Of a stretch of DNA of 64,000 nucleotides, positions 22,747 to 34,150 are shown piece by piece. Source of the stretch: Phaeophleospora eucalypticola (taxonomy: Eukaryota; Ascomycota; Dothideomycetes; Mycosphaerellales; Mycosphaerellaceae). The notes beneath the pieces were generated by a model. It was given only the letters and a program-made list of their open reading frames with translations. It was not told the origin of the DNA and did no database searches. The stretch is taken from the NCBI GenBank assembly GCA_022814565.1, contig JAKLNG010000010.1:1240001-1304000 (forward strand), read 5' to 3'. Positions within the stretch are counted from its first letter, which is position 1. Each line of letters opens with the position of its first letter. The translations under genes and the position numbers were made by a program.

Positions 22747-22794
22747 AGAGCATCACATATCAATCAACAGATCCTCAAACAACACGCATACCGC

Positions 22795-23705
22795 TCACGT
22801 CTTCCTTCCCCAATACTCCCCGCCCTCCCTCACCTCCCCCTCCCGCCACACAACCCGTCCCTCCATTCCCCCATCAACACTAACACACTCCCCACTCACA
22901 TGCCCACTCACCCTCGCACTAGCCAACACACAAACCATCCTCGCCACATCCTCCCTGCGCGCAATCTTCCGCAACGCCACCGTCGCCTGCGCCTCCGCCC
23001 ACAACTCCCCCGGCTCATCCAGTCTCTCCCCAATCAACTCCGTATCCACCCACCCCGGCGCAACAGCATTAATCCTCCCCCTTGGGAAAACCTTCACAAT
23101 CTCGTTCTTCACCGTCCGCACGAGGCCGTATTGTAAACCCGCTTTTCCCGACGCGTAGTCCGCGTGTCCTGCCTGGCCGAATTTCCCGCACTCGGAACCT
23201 GTCACTACGATCGCGATGTCGCGGCCTTCTTTCATCCCTTCATATCCGCGATTCTGGGCTTCGATTGCGCTTTGAAGGAAATGTTTGATGGTTAGGAAGG
23301 TCCCTCGGACGTTTATGGAGTATGTCTTCTCCCAGAGCTCCAGATCCAGTTCCCAGATATTCGGATGCGAGGCTTCATTTGTGATTCCGGCGTTGGCGCA
23401 GAGGATGTGGATTGGTCCGGAGCGGGCGACTGCTTCGCGGATGGAGGCAGAGATGGAGGGTTCGGAGGAGATGTCGCCTTGGATATGGAAGATTTTGGAG
23501 TTTGGTTCTTGCTTTGTTGGGGCGGGTTTGAGGTCGTGAGCTGTGACGTTGACGCCGTTGGCTGAGGATTGGGGTTAGTGTTGATTTTGTCTGTACTTTG
23601 GGATTCTGTGGTACCGGCGAGCTCCTCAGCAATGGCACTTCCGATTCCACCACGAGCGCCTGTGACGAAGGCGTGCAGGCCTTCGATTGCGAGAAAGGAG
23701 GACAT
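22795..23705 (-). CDS. short-chain dehydrogenase/reductase
   Basis: Exons 23615-23705 and 22795-23561 (53-nt intron, gtacca...cctcag) encode 285 aa. Classical SDR motifs appear in order: the nucleotide-binding TGARGGIG (about 15-22), the NAGIT loop, VVTGSECG with the active-site Ser, YASGK with the catalytic Tyr-x3-Lys, and INAVAPGWVDTELIGERL followed by SGECVSVDGG. It is an NAD(P)-dependent oxidoreductase of unknown substrate, probably cytosolic. Splicing was fixed by frame: exon 2 starts within an Ala codon and continues ANGVNVTAHDL. It is convergent with the deacetylase gene, and nothing in the sequence ties their functions. Confidence 0.9.
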
Positions 23706-26401
23706 GTGGGATGGCTGAATGAGCTGGCAATCTCTTACGCTGGGGCTATACTCTGCTTTGCGAGATGTGCTACTATGCACTCACGAGGATACATGCAATA
23801 CGACAGAGCATGTGGTGTAGGTACCTTCCAGATGCGGATAGTCATCTGCGCCGTCAGCCAATTCTTGATATTACGTAAAGCGTCAAATCGCAGACTCTGG
23901 TCGATAGCTTGCAATGAGCATCTTGAGCGCAGAGCTGTTCTTCCGCGACTACAGTCAATGTTGTTGTATAAGAGAGGCGGTCAGACTGATGAACATTCAC
24001 CTACCGCCATGTTTCAGCCTGAAACACAGACGAGCCAGCATGCCTCCCACCTTGCGCGCGACTCACATGTGAGGTGCTGCTGCCGGGGTTATTCCGTGTA
24101 GCCGCCGCACCTGTCTGCTGTGCCGCACAACCTGCAGCGTATAACACACCTCACTCCAGCCTGGCTTCTTCCTGTCCACTCGTCTCGATTTTCCTGATCT
24201 CACGAGAGACTGCAGTACGACGCAACCAGGCGCTGTCAAGAGTCAGACAACAATGCAATTGAGGAGCAGGAGACAGAAGGTGACCAATGAAGCCGCTTTC
24301 CACGGCTCCTGAGGAGCTCACACGACTGGCGCGGGATGCAAAAAAATCAACAATGCTGCAGACTGTGACACTGGAACACGTGCTGCGAAGCACAATCTAC
24401 CAACGGCCTGGCTAGTCAACGGTGAGGGAGTGGTTCGGCTGAGACAACGGGCGCGGACCTGCCCGACTTCCCCTCATCTGGCCTTTTTGGTTGAGGGCAG
24501 GACCAACGCGGAGGAATCCACATGGCCGGTCGAGCACTCCGAGACTGATCAACCCAGTCTGGATGTTGAACGCTGGGCAGAGCTCGAGCTGCTCAAAAAT
24601 GGGTCAGGCCGACAGCCGAGAACTCGGCATGGAGAATGTTGAACTCCATGCGCATGAGAAGCACATGCCTCGTCCAGGCTTTGTGCTGTCTTGTGTGGAC
24701 CAGCAACTCCATGATCTCCTTCTATCTTTGATTGAGCAGCTGCAGTCCAGATGCAGCATGAAGTCGAGACTGTGAGAAGTTAGTGGAAGTCCGTCTCGCG
24801 GAGTGCTCCAAGCTACCCGCGCGCTGGTACAGTCACAATGGCTTTGCTGACGATCGGAGGCTTCAGCCACTCGCCCGCGATCCAAAAGGTAGACTCGGGA
24901 CATGCGATTCTATAAATGCTCGGAAGCTTCAGGGGTCAGCCTGCATTTCGGCAACCGCATCGAAATGGGTGTTGCGTCTCGTCAGAGCTTTTCTTTTGCG
25001 ATGTGAAGATCGAACGAACCAGCCTGATAGTAGTCTTGCAGTGGAGTGTGATCCAGGATGGAACCTTGGAGCCCGGCTGAGGCGTTGAGACGTTGTTAAG
25101 GCAGGACTAATCAGCATCAGCCTTATCGATCGGTTTCAACGTGCGGGCTTCCGATCGGAAGCATGGCTTCACTCCATTTCATCTCGGGCGAGCCACGAGT
25201 GTGATGCTGTGGTTACATGCGAAGTCTCTCGTCTCGCAGGGAATAGTCCGTCGGGACAAGAGAGACAGCTGCAGGTCGACGTCGCCAGCAGGTTCAAGCG
25301 AACAAGTCCCACATGCGCTGGGCATTCAACGGAATCGCGCATGGCCGAGATTCGGGGTGGATCGCTCTCTCGCATTGCAGGACGCAGGCTGCGCAGACTG
25401 GTTGCAGACTGCGAATGAATGGCAAACCAGCGGACGACGATGCGTTGTTTGTGGTGTCTGCAGTGAGCATGCGCCGTGGATGGACACCATTTGTTGTTGT
25501 TGTTGTTGCTGCAGCGGTGGCCGAGCGCGCGTGGCTTTCCCTGGCGCTAATCCGGTGTTCCTTGCAGTCATCGTCCGGATTGGCAGGGCGCAGAACCGGC
25601 CCGGCGGATGGAGAGCGGGAGCCTTGGCTGCTTTGGGCGTCGTGAAACCGAGTCGAGAATTCGCAGAATTGCGCGCTCGTGTTCAGGAGCACGGAGGCGT
25701 GGCTGTGTCTGCGCGCGCGACAAGTCTTACGAAGGGCCGTCTGCCGTGGCAGACACGTCGACATGCGCGACATCTCGCGCTCGCCAGTGATGGTCCAGAA
25801 GCACAACAAAAATTCTGCAGTGGATTGTTGTGGACTCGTGCAGCGAGCAATTGCGGTGCAGATGCAGTCCATCGCGAAAGTGTCCTGCGTCTCGGTCTGC
25901 GCTAGCGGGCTCGGGCGTATGTGGGGGACGACTTTGGCCGATTCTGATTGGCCCGCTGCATTCAGGAACAAGGGGCTCCCGGCAGTCGCAGCTCGCCAGA
26001 AGCGAATTGTGGGTCCCCGATTGGCCCGAAGAGTCGGATGCCACCTCCCGTTCTGGGCGCTGCGCACGCTGCGGTAGCTTTCGCTGTTGTGTGAGAGGCA
26101 GCCCCCTACCTACCTCCTACGACTCTTCTCTTACAAGACCGCTGCCCTCCACATTCCTCAAGCTCACGCTCTCTCGCATCGCAGCAACGCAGCAACGCTT
26201 CACGGGTCTGAAGGCTTCGTCCACCACATTCCTTACTCCCACGCTCCCTCGATCTTTGACAGATCACCACACAGTCAGTCGCTTCTGTGTCACGACAACT
26301 CCCACCTTACAAAGTCTCCCGGAATCGCCAGTCGATCCACGCCAGTCTTTCCCAAATCCCCCGGACGATATTCAAGTCTTCATTCCAGCATCTCTATCAA
26401 C
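23706..26401. other. long divergent intergenic region
   Basis: 2.7 kb with no supported gene. Overlapping ORFs of about 255 codons on opposite strands (25141-25905 plus, 25294-26067 minus) are explained by GC-rich sequence and have no motif. A short TTG microsatellite lies at about 25493-25509. The last 300 bases are C/T-rich leader of the next gene; its frame is open for 105 codons upstream of the ATG. Confidence 0.45.
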
Positions 26402-27259
26402 ATGTACGCCAACAGCGTGCTCGCCCTCACCGGCGCTCTCCTGTCTGCCGTTGCTGCCGTCCCCTTTGTTGGCGAGCCTCACCACCATCGCCACCCTCAC
26501 AAGCGCGAGATTGTTTGGGAGACCGTCTACGACGATGTCGTCGTGACTGTGCCTGTCACCAAGACCGTCTGGGTCGAGGCTGGTGAGGAGACGCCTGCTG
26601 CTGAGTCCACCTCGGACGTCCAGCCTGCCGCCTACACTCCTCCAGCTTCGTCTTCCGCTCCAGCTGCGCCAGCCTACACTCCACCGGCCTCTTCATCGGC
26701 TCCGGCCGCGCCTGCTTATACTCCACCAACTTCCTCTGCTGCTGCTCCAGCATACACTCCACCCACCAGCAGCTCGGTCTACGTCGCGCCAACTCTAACC
26801 TACGAAGCACCAAGCACCCCAGAGACACCAACTACCTACGCCGCGCCAACATCGTCTGCTGCCCCAGCGCCTTCTTCTGGCGGCTCTAGCTCCGGCCCTG
26901 ACCAAGAGAGCACTGGTGTCACTGGAATGGCCGCTCCAGGGACCTACTACACTGGTGACCTGACCTACTACACTCCAGGTCTGGGCGCATGTGGCTTCAC
27001 CAACACCGAAGCCGACCACATCGTCGCCATTCCCGAAAAGATCTTCGACGCCTACAACAACGGCAACCCCAACAACAACCCTCTCTGTAACAAGACCGTC
27101 ACCATCACTGGCAAGAACGGCCAAAAGTACACCGCCAAGATCGTGGATCGCTGCCCTGGCTGCACCGAGAACGACCTCGACCTGACCCAGTCTTTCTTCA
27201 ACACAGTCACCAGCAACGGCGACGGCCGTGTCTCCGGCATGCAGTGGTGCTTCGACTAA
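26402..27259 (+). CDS. secreted expansin-like/double-psi beta-barrel protein
   Basis: Intronless, 285 aa. A signal peptide (1-20, MYANSVLALTGALLSAVAAV) is followed by a His-rich propeptide ending in PHKR (about 31-34), a likely Kex2 site. A Pro/Ser/Ala/Thr-rich linker holds imperfect repeats of AYTPPASSSAPAAP (about 75-135). The C-terminal domain (about 185-285) is a double-psi beta-barrel of the RlpA/expansin type: DLTYYTPGLGACGFTN, VAIPEKIFDAYNNGN, CNKTVTITGKNGQKYTAKIV, DRCPGC, LDLTQSFFNTV. Relatives bind or loosen cell-wall polysaccharides; there is no recognisable catalytic triad. It is probably secreted and O-glycosylated. The ATG at 26402 is chosen for the signal peptide. Confidence 0.9.
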   Translation: MYANSVLALTGALLSAVAAVPFVGEPHHHRHPHKREIVWETVYDDVVVTVPVTKTVWVEAGEETPAAESTSDVQPAAYTPPASSSAPAAPAYTPPASSSAPAAPAYTPPTSSAAAPAYTPPTSSSVYVAPTLTYEAPSTPETPTTYAAPTSSAAPAPSSGGSSSGPDQESTGVTGMAAPGTYYTGDLTYYTPGLGACGFTNTEADHIVAIPEKIFDAYNNGNPNNNPLCNKTVTITGKNGQKYTAKIVDRCPGCTENDLDLTQSFFNTVTSNGDGRVSGMQWCFD

Positions 27260-27939
27260 ATCATTCATCCCTATCAATCAAAGACATGCGTTCCCACAGT
27301 CGCATGTTCGCGCATCTAGAAATCGGCGTTTTTGCAGTCACCATTTACCATATGAATTTGTCCAGGTCAAATCTCTGATGGGAAAATGGAGTACATACTG
27401 AAGTTCAAGCTGCGACTTCAAAAAACACATTTGTTCACGACGGTTACGAAAGTCAAAACGGGATATCAGACATGGGGTATGGGACAGCGAAAGCAGGCCT
27501 GGCGCAAATCTGCATGGAAACCTTTACCTTGGTCATTTTTGAAAGTCTCTTTTCTCTCATGAACGGTTTTTGATTCTTGTCGATAGAGTTGCTTTCTTTT
27601 CTTCTGCGGCTGAGCTTGGAAGAATTGAACAGATTTGAAAGCATCATTTCCACAACCATTTCTGCTTCATCTCGAATAATGCCCTCGTCATTGAGACGTT
27701 TTGGCTGGTCTTTCAGGCTGATGCTGAAAGTCGTCTTGGCCGTTGGAAATTTCAGTTCCCACGTGAGACGCTATCCAAGTTACCGCATCACTGGTACGAT
27801 CGACTTTGCCTATGCCACACCGACCGAAGGGGAACAGCGCAAAAGCGAGGTGGAACAGCACTTGAGCACACTATGCTCTTGCTCTTTTCTTTAACACACC
27901 AATTGTACGCGGGTATCTTACACAGCACAAGCTCCCGCC
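27260..27939. other. convergent intergenic region
   Basis: 3' UTR space between two convergent genes. Short frames at 27453-27894 have no motif. Nothing else seen. Confidence 0.5.
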
Positions 27940-28989
27940 TCACTGCTCCAAAGCCTTCACCGCGCCCGTGGCCTTCGCCCGTTCCCGCGCAATCACCTCT
28001 CCAATCTTCGCCAGCTGGTCCGACGAAAGCTCCTTCTTCTGCACCTCCTTCTGCCGTGCCCGCAACTCCGCCAACTCCTGCAACGGCGTGCGCATCGTCT
28101 TGATGAGATCTTTCCTGCCCTCCACTTTCCTGTCTTCCAATTCCTTCTTTTGCACGTAGTCGTAATCGTGTCGTGTGCGGAATTTGCTGTACTTGTTTCG
28201 CAGCTCGTCGATCACGGAGAGGGGCATGGGCGGGCGGAGCAGGAAAGGGCGGAACGTCTCTTCGTCGACGCTGATGCGGAGGGTGTCGATGTCATTGTCT
28301 TCGTGTTCTTCCTCTGACTTTTCGGGCCACGGGATGATTATGTTCGTGCCTGCGATGATGCGGTCGCCTGTTATCTCCCCCGTTTCCTTGTCCTTGTAAC
28401 GATTTTTCAATTCGAGGTTGTCGATTATCACGTCCCGATAGACGCCTGTGTCTGGGTCTGGAAGCGGGTAGACGAGGCGCACGTCTTTGAAGGGCAGCCA
28501 TTTTGAAATTGCCACGATTTCGCGGTCGTCGTTGTTCTCTGACCGCAGCCATTCCGGCACGTGCACGTCCACCATATTCAGGTTCTTCAGCTGCAGTGCG
28601 CCTCTTTCTAGACTGATGTCCTGCACGCTCCCGATCTTGCCCTTGTCAAACCCGGTGAGTATCACCACCCGATCTCCCTGCTGGATGTGCAGCCATTCGC
28701 GCCGGTCTTTGTGTCGCAGATTTGGGGGCAGGACGTCGTATATTTGTATCGTGCCGTATGACTTGTCTTTCTCGCCGACATCTCTTCGCGGCGCGAGGGA
28801 GCCGGTTTCCCAGTCGATCTTTCGGTCGATTTTGTCTTGTCTGAAGGCTGCGCCTTTCTTCTTCACATCGCGTTTGATGTTGGCATTTATTTCCCACAAT
28901 TCTCCTAGTTCTTGTAATTTTTTCCTCTTTTCGACTTTGCGCTGAGCTAGGCGATGCGCAACTTTGCTTCGCTGGATGACCCGTTGCAT
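27940..28989 (-). CDS. MRPL40: mitochondrial large-subunit ribosomal protein uL24m
   Basis: Intronless, 349 aa. The basic N-terminus (MQRVIQRSKVAHRLAQRKVEKRKK) fits mitochondrial import. The KOW motif GDRVVILTGFDKGKIGSVQDI (about 104-124) and the following GALQLKNLNMVDVHVPEWL are characteristic of uL24. The fungal mitochondrial forms (Mrpl40 in yeast, about 300 aa) are extended at both ends, as here. The ATG at 28989 starts the basic segment; the frame is open 48 codons further upstream, but those residues look random. It ends in a charged helical tail. Confidence 0.9.
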   Translation of the reverse strand: MQRVIQRSKVAHRLAQRKVEKRKKLQELGELWEINANIKRDVKKKGAAFRQDKIDRKIDWETGSLAPRRDVGEKDKSYGTIQIYDVLPPNLRHKDRREWLHIQQGDRVVILTGFDKGKIGSVQDISLERGALQLKNLNMVDVHVPEWLRSENNDDREIVAISKWLPFKDVRLVYPLPDPDTGVYRDVIIDNLELKNRYKDKETGEITGDRIIAGTNIIIPWPEKSEEEHEDNDIDTLRISVDEETFRPFLLRPPMPLSVIDELRNKYSKFRTRHDYDYVQKKELEDRKVEGRKDLIKTMRTPLQELAELRARQKEVQKKELSSDQLAKIGEVIARERAKATGAVKALEQ

Positions 28990-29562
28990 GGCGAGAGTTG
29001 ATGTGGGGAGGATGATCGTGTCAATGGTATCACAATGAATTGTGGTTGCGGACCTTCCAAGTCCAAGCGGGAATTGCCGACCGCCGCGGAGGAGCCGGTT
29101 GCTCCTTCCGAGCCTCCGCTCCTCACTTCCCACTTCTGCAAGTCACATACACAGCTTTCCCTCCCTTCCCAATCTTCGTGTCGACACATATGCATAGCCG
29201 ATGATCATCTTAATGTGATGAACGAGAGGATGGGTGTCTGAGAGACCTCGCAATCATCCGCCGCGCTTCTAGGACCAGATTGAATCAATCTCGACACAAT
29301 AGCTTGTTGAAATTCAGTAAGACTGCAATGCTGATGTCTAGCACGCGTGGACCATTCTGTGAGCCCGCAAAACGCTTCAGCAAACAAGGAAAAGACAACG
29401 CGCTTGCAAAACAAAAACAGCCGCTCTTCGCTCCACGCTGAATGTTCCTCGATACTCACGACCTTCCAGCGCCTGCGCTGAAAAATTCTAAGCCAACCCT
29501 CCATTCCATGATGCACTTCTGCTGCTTCAAGGCTTGGTCGATGCTTTTGCCCATCTCGGGCT
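28990..29562. other. intergenic
   Basis: Upstream region of the MRPL40 gene and downstream of the coiled-coil gene. No gene is supported; a 173-codon minus-strand ORF at 29205-29726 is a shadow of the last exon of the coiled-coil gene. Confidence 0.45.
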
Positions 29563-30688
29563 TCAAAGCTTCTCGTCGACTTCTGAAGGCTGCCTGCTCT
29601 GCAGAGGACTGAGGCCACCCTTTGGCAGAGATATTGATGACGGACGAGCGGCGTAGTCTTGTGAGACCATCTCCATGTCTTCGGCTTGCTCGTGGATATC
29701 TTCTGATGCTTCTGATTGATTAGCACCTGTAGGCTTCTGCTTAGAGAATGGCGTACTTACTCTGCGCCGAAACACCCAAATTGCTAATGCTGTCCGCCAA
29801 CTTGTTCGAATGCCATTTGTTCCATCCAGATTGGCTCGTGGCTGTCAACTTGGACAATGCCTCCGGAGATAGAGAAGAGGAAGATCGCCGACCGTCTCCT
29901 GAGTGTGCTGGACGGGAGATGCCTGCAGGAGAAGCAGCTCCCGCCGCTTTGCCAGAGCTGGTCCTCGAGCGCTTTCTATGGCCCTGGGGGCTTGGCCGAG
30001 GAGAAGGCGGCGGCGAAGGGTATGAGAAGGCCGGATGCGAGTCGCGCAGGTTGGCTAACTTCACTTGGGACTGGCTCAACTGCTTCTTCACGCTCTCCAG
30101 CTGCTGGCGCTGGTGCTCGTTCTCCGTTTCTAGCTGCGCCTGCCGTGCGACTGCCTCGTCGCGCTGAATGCTGGCGGCGCTGGCTTCGGCGGAGATAATC
30201 TGCTGCGCCTCTTGGAGGTGAGCGACCTTCTTCTGCTCTTGCTGCAGCAGGCGCTTGAGCTGCGCGATCTCTTGATCTTTCTGCGCGTTCTCGGTTTCTA
30301 GAGCTTGCTGCCGTGCTACTGCAGTCTGGCGCTGCATCTCGACGACGTGCGCAGAATTCGAGATGGATTCGAGGTCTGCGCGCAGTTTGGCGGTCTCGCG
30401 CGCCGCCAGGCTGCGGAAGGCTCGGAAGTCTTGCTCGAGTCGTCGGACTTGGTTGCGTAGATGGGCTTGATGGCCTTCGAGACCTGCGATTCGCTTCTTC
30501 TGGTTGCTCATGGCGTATCTCGCCTGCGTGATGGTGGTTTCGGTGTGCAAGGGGCAGATCTTGCGGCGCTTCGAGGGACTCATGGTGGATTTGAAGTCTG
30601 CGGGTTCTTCTGAGGCAGCTTTGCGCTTTGTTGGTGGGTTGAGCTGGACTGGAGATGGGAAAGCTGGGATAGTGGTGGTGAACGACAT
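29563..30688 (-). CDS. coiled-coil protein of unknown function
   Basis: Exons 29761-30688 and 29563-29711 encode 358 aa. The 49-nt intron (gtaagt, branch GCTAATC, acceptor aatcag) was preferred over a 34-nt variant ending at ctacag. Both keep frame, but only the longer places the branch site inside the intron. The N-terminus has basic clusters (KRK at 21-23, KRRK at 40-43) suggesting nuclear localisation. Residues about 60-220 are a near-continuous Gln/Glu/Ala-rich coiled coil, followed by a Ser/Pro-rich tail with another basic patch (HRKRSR). I recognise no family. The pattern would fit a structural or bZIP-like nuclear protein, but no basic-leucine-zipper heptad is clear. Confidence 0.7.
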
Positions 30689-31594
30689 CTTGGAGAGAAT
30701 CGGATTCGAGAGGAGAAGATGTGCGACAGGCTCGAAATGCGCTGGATATCTCGGGAATCGCTGGATACGTCGATGGAAACGGGTGCGAGTGGTGCCGTCT
30801 GTCGTTTGCGCGCACGTTCGAGAGTGGTTTGAAATCGTTCGCGCGGGTGTTCGAGAGTGGGTTGAAAAGTTGGACGAGAGCACAACGAGTGATATTTGAA
30901 TTCGAGTCGGGACGCAGTCATCTATTGTTCGCTTCGCGACAATAGGTATGCGGCCAAGATCACCCGCGGCGGTCTGTGCTTTGGTCCCGCTGCGCTAGCG
31001 CCAACGTCACATGTGAGGGTTGGCCTGAGGCCAATTCTGGAACCGCAGGGTCAAGTTAGTGGGAGTGCGATCCTCTTACCATCTGGACTTGAAGGCTGCA
31101 GGAGATGGACACATTTAGCGCATTCCAGCAGTGTGGGAATGAGCTCTGAGGGCGCCATTCTCAAGTTTGGTCCTTGAAGGCAAGAAATCAGCAGCTTTGC
31201 TCGCATAGAAACTGACCAAACCTGCAATTCACAGCCAACCGCTCAATCAGTCCGAGCCATAGTGTTGGACATATTACTGAGCACCCCGTTTGTTTTCTAC
31301 TTCTCACAGTCGAACGATATCTCATTTCTGCTGCTTATAGTCTGAATTTGCTTGTCTTTTCGATGCCGTGCGATAACAAGAAACAACATGTTCCACCATG
31401 CATGTGATAGCGGGGTCAAGTGAATGAAAATCTGGATGCCTCAGGTGTCCAAGCTGGGCCCGCTTCTGGCTTGGCAAGCTTGACACTCGAACCTCACTTC
31501 GAAGCATGCGTGTTGGTCACGCAACTTCGACCACTACTCACGGTATTGAAAGCCTGTCGACAATTTCGCTTTCGCCGCATCAGATCGATTCAAG
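30689..31594. promoter_or_regulatory. divergent promoter with tandem duplication and hairpin
   Basis: 906 bp between the coiled-coil gene and NAA10. It contains an imperfect tandem duplication of about 32 bp (30808-30839 and 30840-30872, core GTTCGAGAGTGG) and a near-perfect inverted repeat at 30922-30945 (arms CTATTGTTCGC/GCGACAATAG with one bulged base). No gene is supported. Confidence 0.5.
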
Positions 31595-32423
31595 ATGGAC
31601 ATCCGATTACTGCAATCCTCCGATATCCCGCACGTGCAACAGACGAACATCACGAACCTGCCTGAGAACTACTTCTGCAAGTATTACATGTACCATGCGC
31701 TCAGCTGGCCTCAATTGAGCTATGTGGCAGTGGATGTGAGTGTCAGAGCAGCGCAGATGTTCAATTGAAGTGTTTTGATTGTGTGGCTCACAAGACTGAA
31801 TACAGGTTTCGCGACCGAAGAAGACTCCATACGATGCGCCGAAGATCGTCGGATACGTGCTAGCGAAGATGGAGGAAGATCCGCAAGATGGCGTACAACA
31901 TGGACACATCACATCTCTCAGTGTCATGAGGACACATCGGCGGCTGGGACTGGCGGAGAAGCTCATGCGACAGAGCCGTAAGATTTGACCTCTCCAAGAC
32001 GTAAGGGAAAGAGCTGACGTTGGAACAGAAAGAGCAATGTTCGAGACCTACAATGCTGTGTATGTGTCATTACACGTGCGCGTTTCCAATATAGCAGCAT
32101 TGGCGTTATATCGAGACACTCTTGGATTCAAGGTGGTAGGCACCGAGTCGAAATACTACGCCGACGGAGAAGATGCGTATAGCATGCGCATGGACCTGGA
32201 CTACCTTCGCGAAGAGGCGCTCGATGCCGAGGATTCTGATGAGGAAGATGAGACGACTGTTGGACAAGATGAGGGTGGTGAAGTTGGAAGCGCAGGTAAG
32301 GCTGGCGAGGGCGAGCCTCGCAAGAAAGAGAAGAAGCGCAAAGTCAAGGTGGGAAGACAATTGGGAGTTGGTGAATTGGTGGAGAGGAATGATTCTCAGA
32401 CACAGGCGAACGGGGCATCATAA
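31595..32423 (+). CDS. NAA10: N-terminal acetyltransferase NatA catalytic subunit (Naa10/Ard1)
   Basis: Three exons (31595-31735, 31806-31977, 32029-32423) give 235 aa. The start MDIRLLQSSDIPHVQQTNI, then LPENYFCKYYMYHALSWPQLSYVA, IVGYVLAKMEED, the acetyl-CoA loop HRRLGLAEKLM, and VRVSNIAALALYRDTLGFKV are textbook Naa10. The enzyme acetylates protein N-termini exposed after Met removal, with Naa15 as ribosome anchor. The C-terminal third is an acidic then Lys-rich disordered tail (EEDETTVGQDE..., KKEKKRKVKVGR). Intron 1 is 70 nt (phase 0); intron 2 is 51 nt and splits a Gln codon. Identification is secure. Confidence 0.95.
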
Positions 32424-32883
32424 AGCAGTGATACGTTGAGCGAGGGAGAACGTGGGTTAAAACGAAGTTCTGAGGAAGCGCTCCGCGCCAGCCTCGCGGC
32501 ATCCTGGAGTTCTGCAAAGCGCGAGCACTACCAGAAAGGATGTGTTTGCCCGGAGCAGTCATCCAAATACGAGATTGGAGGTGCTCCATCGCGTCTCGGC
32601 TTCCTCGTCCGCGCAAACCCGTAGCCTGGAAAAGAACAGGCTGAAATGAGCAAGATACCAATGAACTCTGTTCAGTCCTCTGTCGAGCGCCTGCACTACT
32701 CAAAGGCTTCTGATATGCGAAGGCAGTATCAGTTTCTCCTGGTCACGTCTCAACGTAGATGTAAGTCTCTTGGCCAACGTGAGCTCAATAAATCTGATGC
32801 AGGACAAGCTTCAGCATTTGGTATGCAATCGCCACCGAGACCCAAGCGTGGCCCGAGACATCCTCCAACCTATTCGTCCAGCT
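32424..32883. other. convergent intergenic region
   Basis: 3' space between NAA10 and the small minus-strand gene; no gene supported. Confidence 0.5.
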
Positions 32884-33315
32884 TCAACTCGGAGTTCCAC
32901 ATCCAGCATTCGGCGCTTGTGATGGTGCTTGGCCCGGGAGAGGCTGTGGCAACTTGGGTTCCTTGCTCTTCATCTCTTTCTTCTCCTCCTCAGCATGCTC
33001 CCTGTTCAACATGCACATAACCCAGAACTGCTGATATTCCCATCTCAAGCATGCGATCACGTACACCGTCTCTCGCCGACTCCAGCTTTGAACGCGGTCT
33101 CGCCATGCTTGCGGATCTGGATCGTCTGACCATTGCTCTAAGACCATGATACGCGCGACATCGTCGTCATTCAGGCTCTCGCAAATGTCCTTGATCATTT
33201 CGATGGCGTCGTCCGAGAAGTTTGTGTCTGTATTCGTCGATGTAATGAGCTTGTGGAAAGCTTCGTCATATTTGCTGAGCTCGTCCGTGAACAGATATGG
33301 CACGTATTCTGGCAT
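32884..33315 (-). CDS. hypothetical protein, 143 aa
   Basis: An intronless ORF beginning MPEYVPYLFTDELSKYDEAF with balanced composition and helical periodicity (DDAIEMIKDICESLNDDDVARIMVLEQW, in two parts). The middle is aromatic (RWEYQQFWVMCMLNREH), and a Lys/Glu then Pro/Gln tail follows. No transmembrane segment or signal peptide. I recognise no family. Codon use and the lack of low complexity in the first 100 residues make it look like a real gene rather than a shadow, but the support is moderate. Its start faces the DUF3405 gene across an 835-bp divergent gap. Confidence 0.55.
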   Translation of the reverse strand: MPEYVPYLFTDELSKYDEAFHKLITSTNTDTNFSDDAIEMIKDICESLNDDDVARIMVLEQWSDDPDPQAWRDRVQSWSRRETVYVIACLRWEYQQFWVMCMLNREHAEEEKKEMKSKEPKLPQPLPGQAPSQAPNAGCGTPS

Positions 33316-34150
33316 GATGCTTCAGGAGGCAGCACTGAATTTTCAGGAGAAGTCTTCACCCAGCTCTGAGCATTTGCTGAGGGAAACGGTCCTTTATTTC
33401 ACTCTCGACATGGCCGTGAGCAGGTCAAAGAAGCGACAAGTGATTGTATCAGGGCAACTCTGGGAGGTTCTCGAAGCCTTCTAGCTTGAGGACAGCAGGT
33501 GGAATGTCTTGCGATGTTTGACTTCCAAGGGCATTGCAGTCTCCAAATCACTGTCTCACTGCTTTGTTCCATGGTATGAGACCTAGTTGCTTCAGCCTTT
33601 CCTTGAACTCTCAAACTTCACTATGTATTGATTATTTGGACGAAGGAGGAGCTGAGGTTACGTTGGAGGAAGATGCTGGCAATGCTCTGGACAGAAAGAG
33701 ACGACGCCAGATCACCAGCACGACGGAATGACGCATGCCTGTTCCAACATGTTGATATGCATTGCTGTGCACAAGATGCGGAAAGGTGAAGGTGGAGGGA
33801 GCTGGAGGTGAAGCCTCATCCACTTTCGGCCGCACCCGTGCTTGCCGAACCAATCATACCCCTGTATCTTCGTCGTCCCTTCCAACTTGCTCCGCTACGT
33901 TGTTTACTCTCAACTGACTTTCACGATGTCGCTGTGTATTATACTCATCCCCATCTTGACGGCTCTTGTATGACATTGCGAATTGTACATTTGGCACGCC
34001 TTACGAGACACCGCACGCATAATCCCTCGCACAAAGAATAGCCTCCTCCGACCAACAGCACCGCTTGCGTCGCCCAACCGTGGTACTCATGAAGTAACGA
34101 CTCACGATCCTCAATCGCACCTCGAACTTGCCTTGCATAAGGCGTCCACG
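33316..34150. other. divergent intergenic region
   Basis: Promoter space for the 143-aa gene and the DUF3405 gene. The DUF3405 frame is open 56 codons upstream of its ATG but without conserved residues. No other feature seen. Confidence 0.45.

Noticed and set aside
25141..26067. Overlapping ORFs of about 255 codons on both strands in the gap before the expansin-like gene
   Set aside because: Opposed long frames in GC-rich DNA, no motif, no plausible start or splice structure.
29712..29760. 34-nt version of the coiled-coil gene intron ending at ctacag
   Set aside because: Too short for this genome, and it would leave the GCTAATC branch site in the exon; the 49-nt version keeps frame as well.
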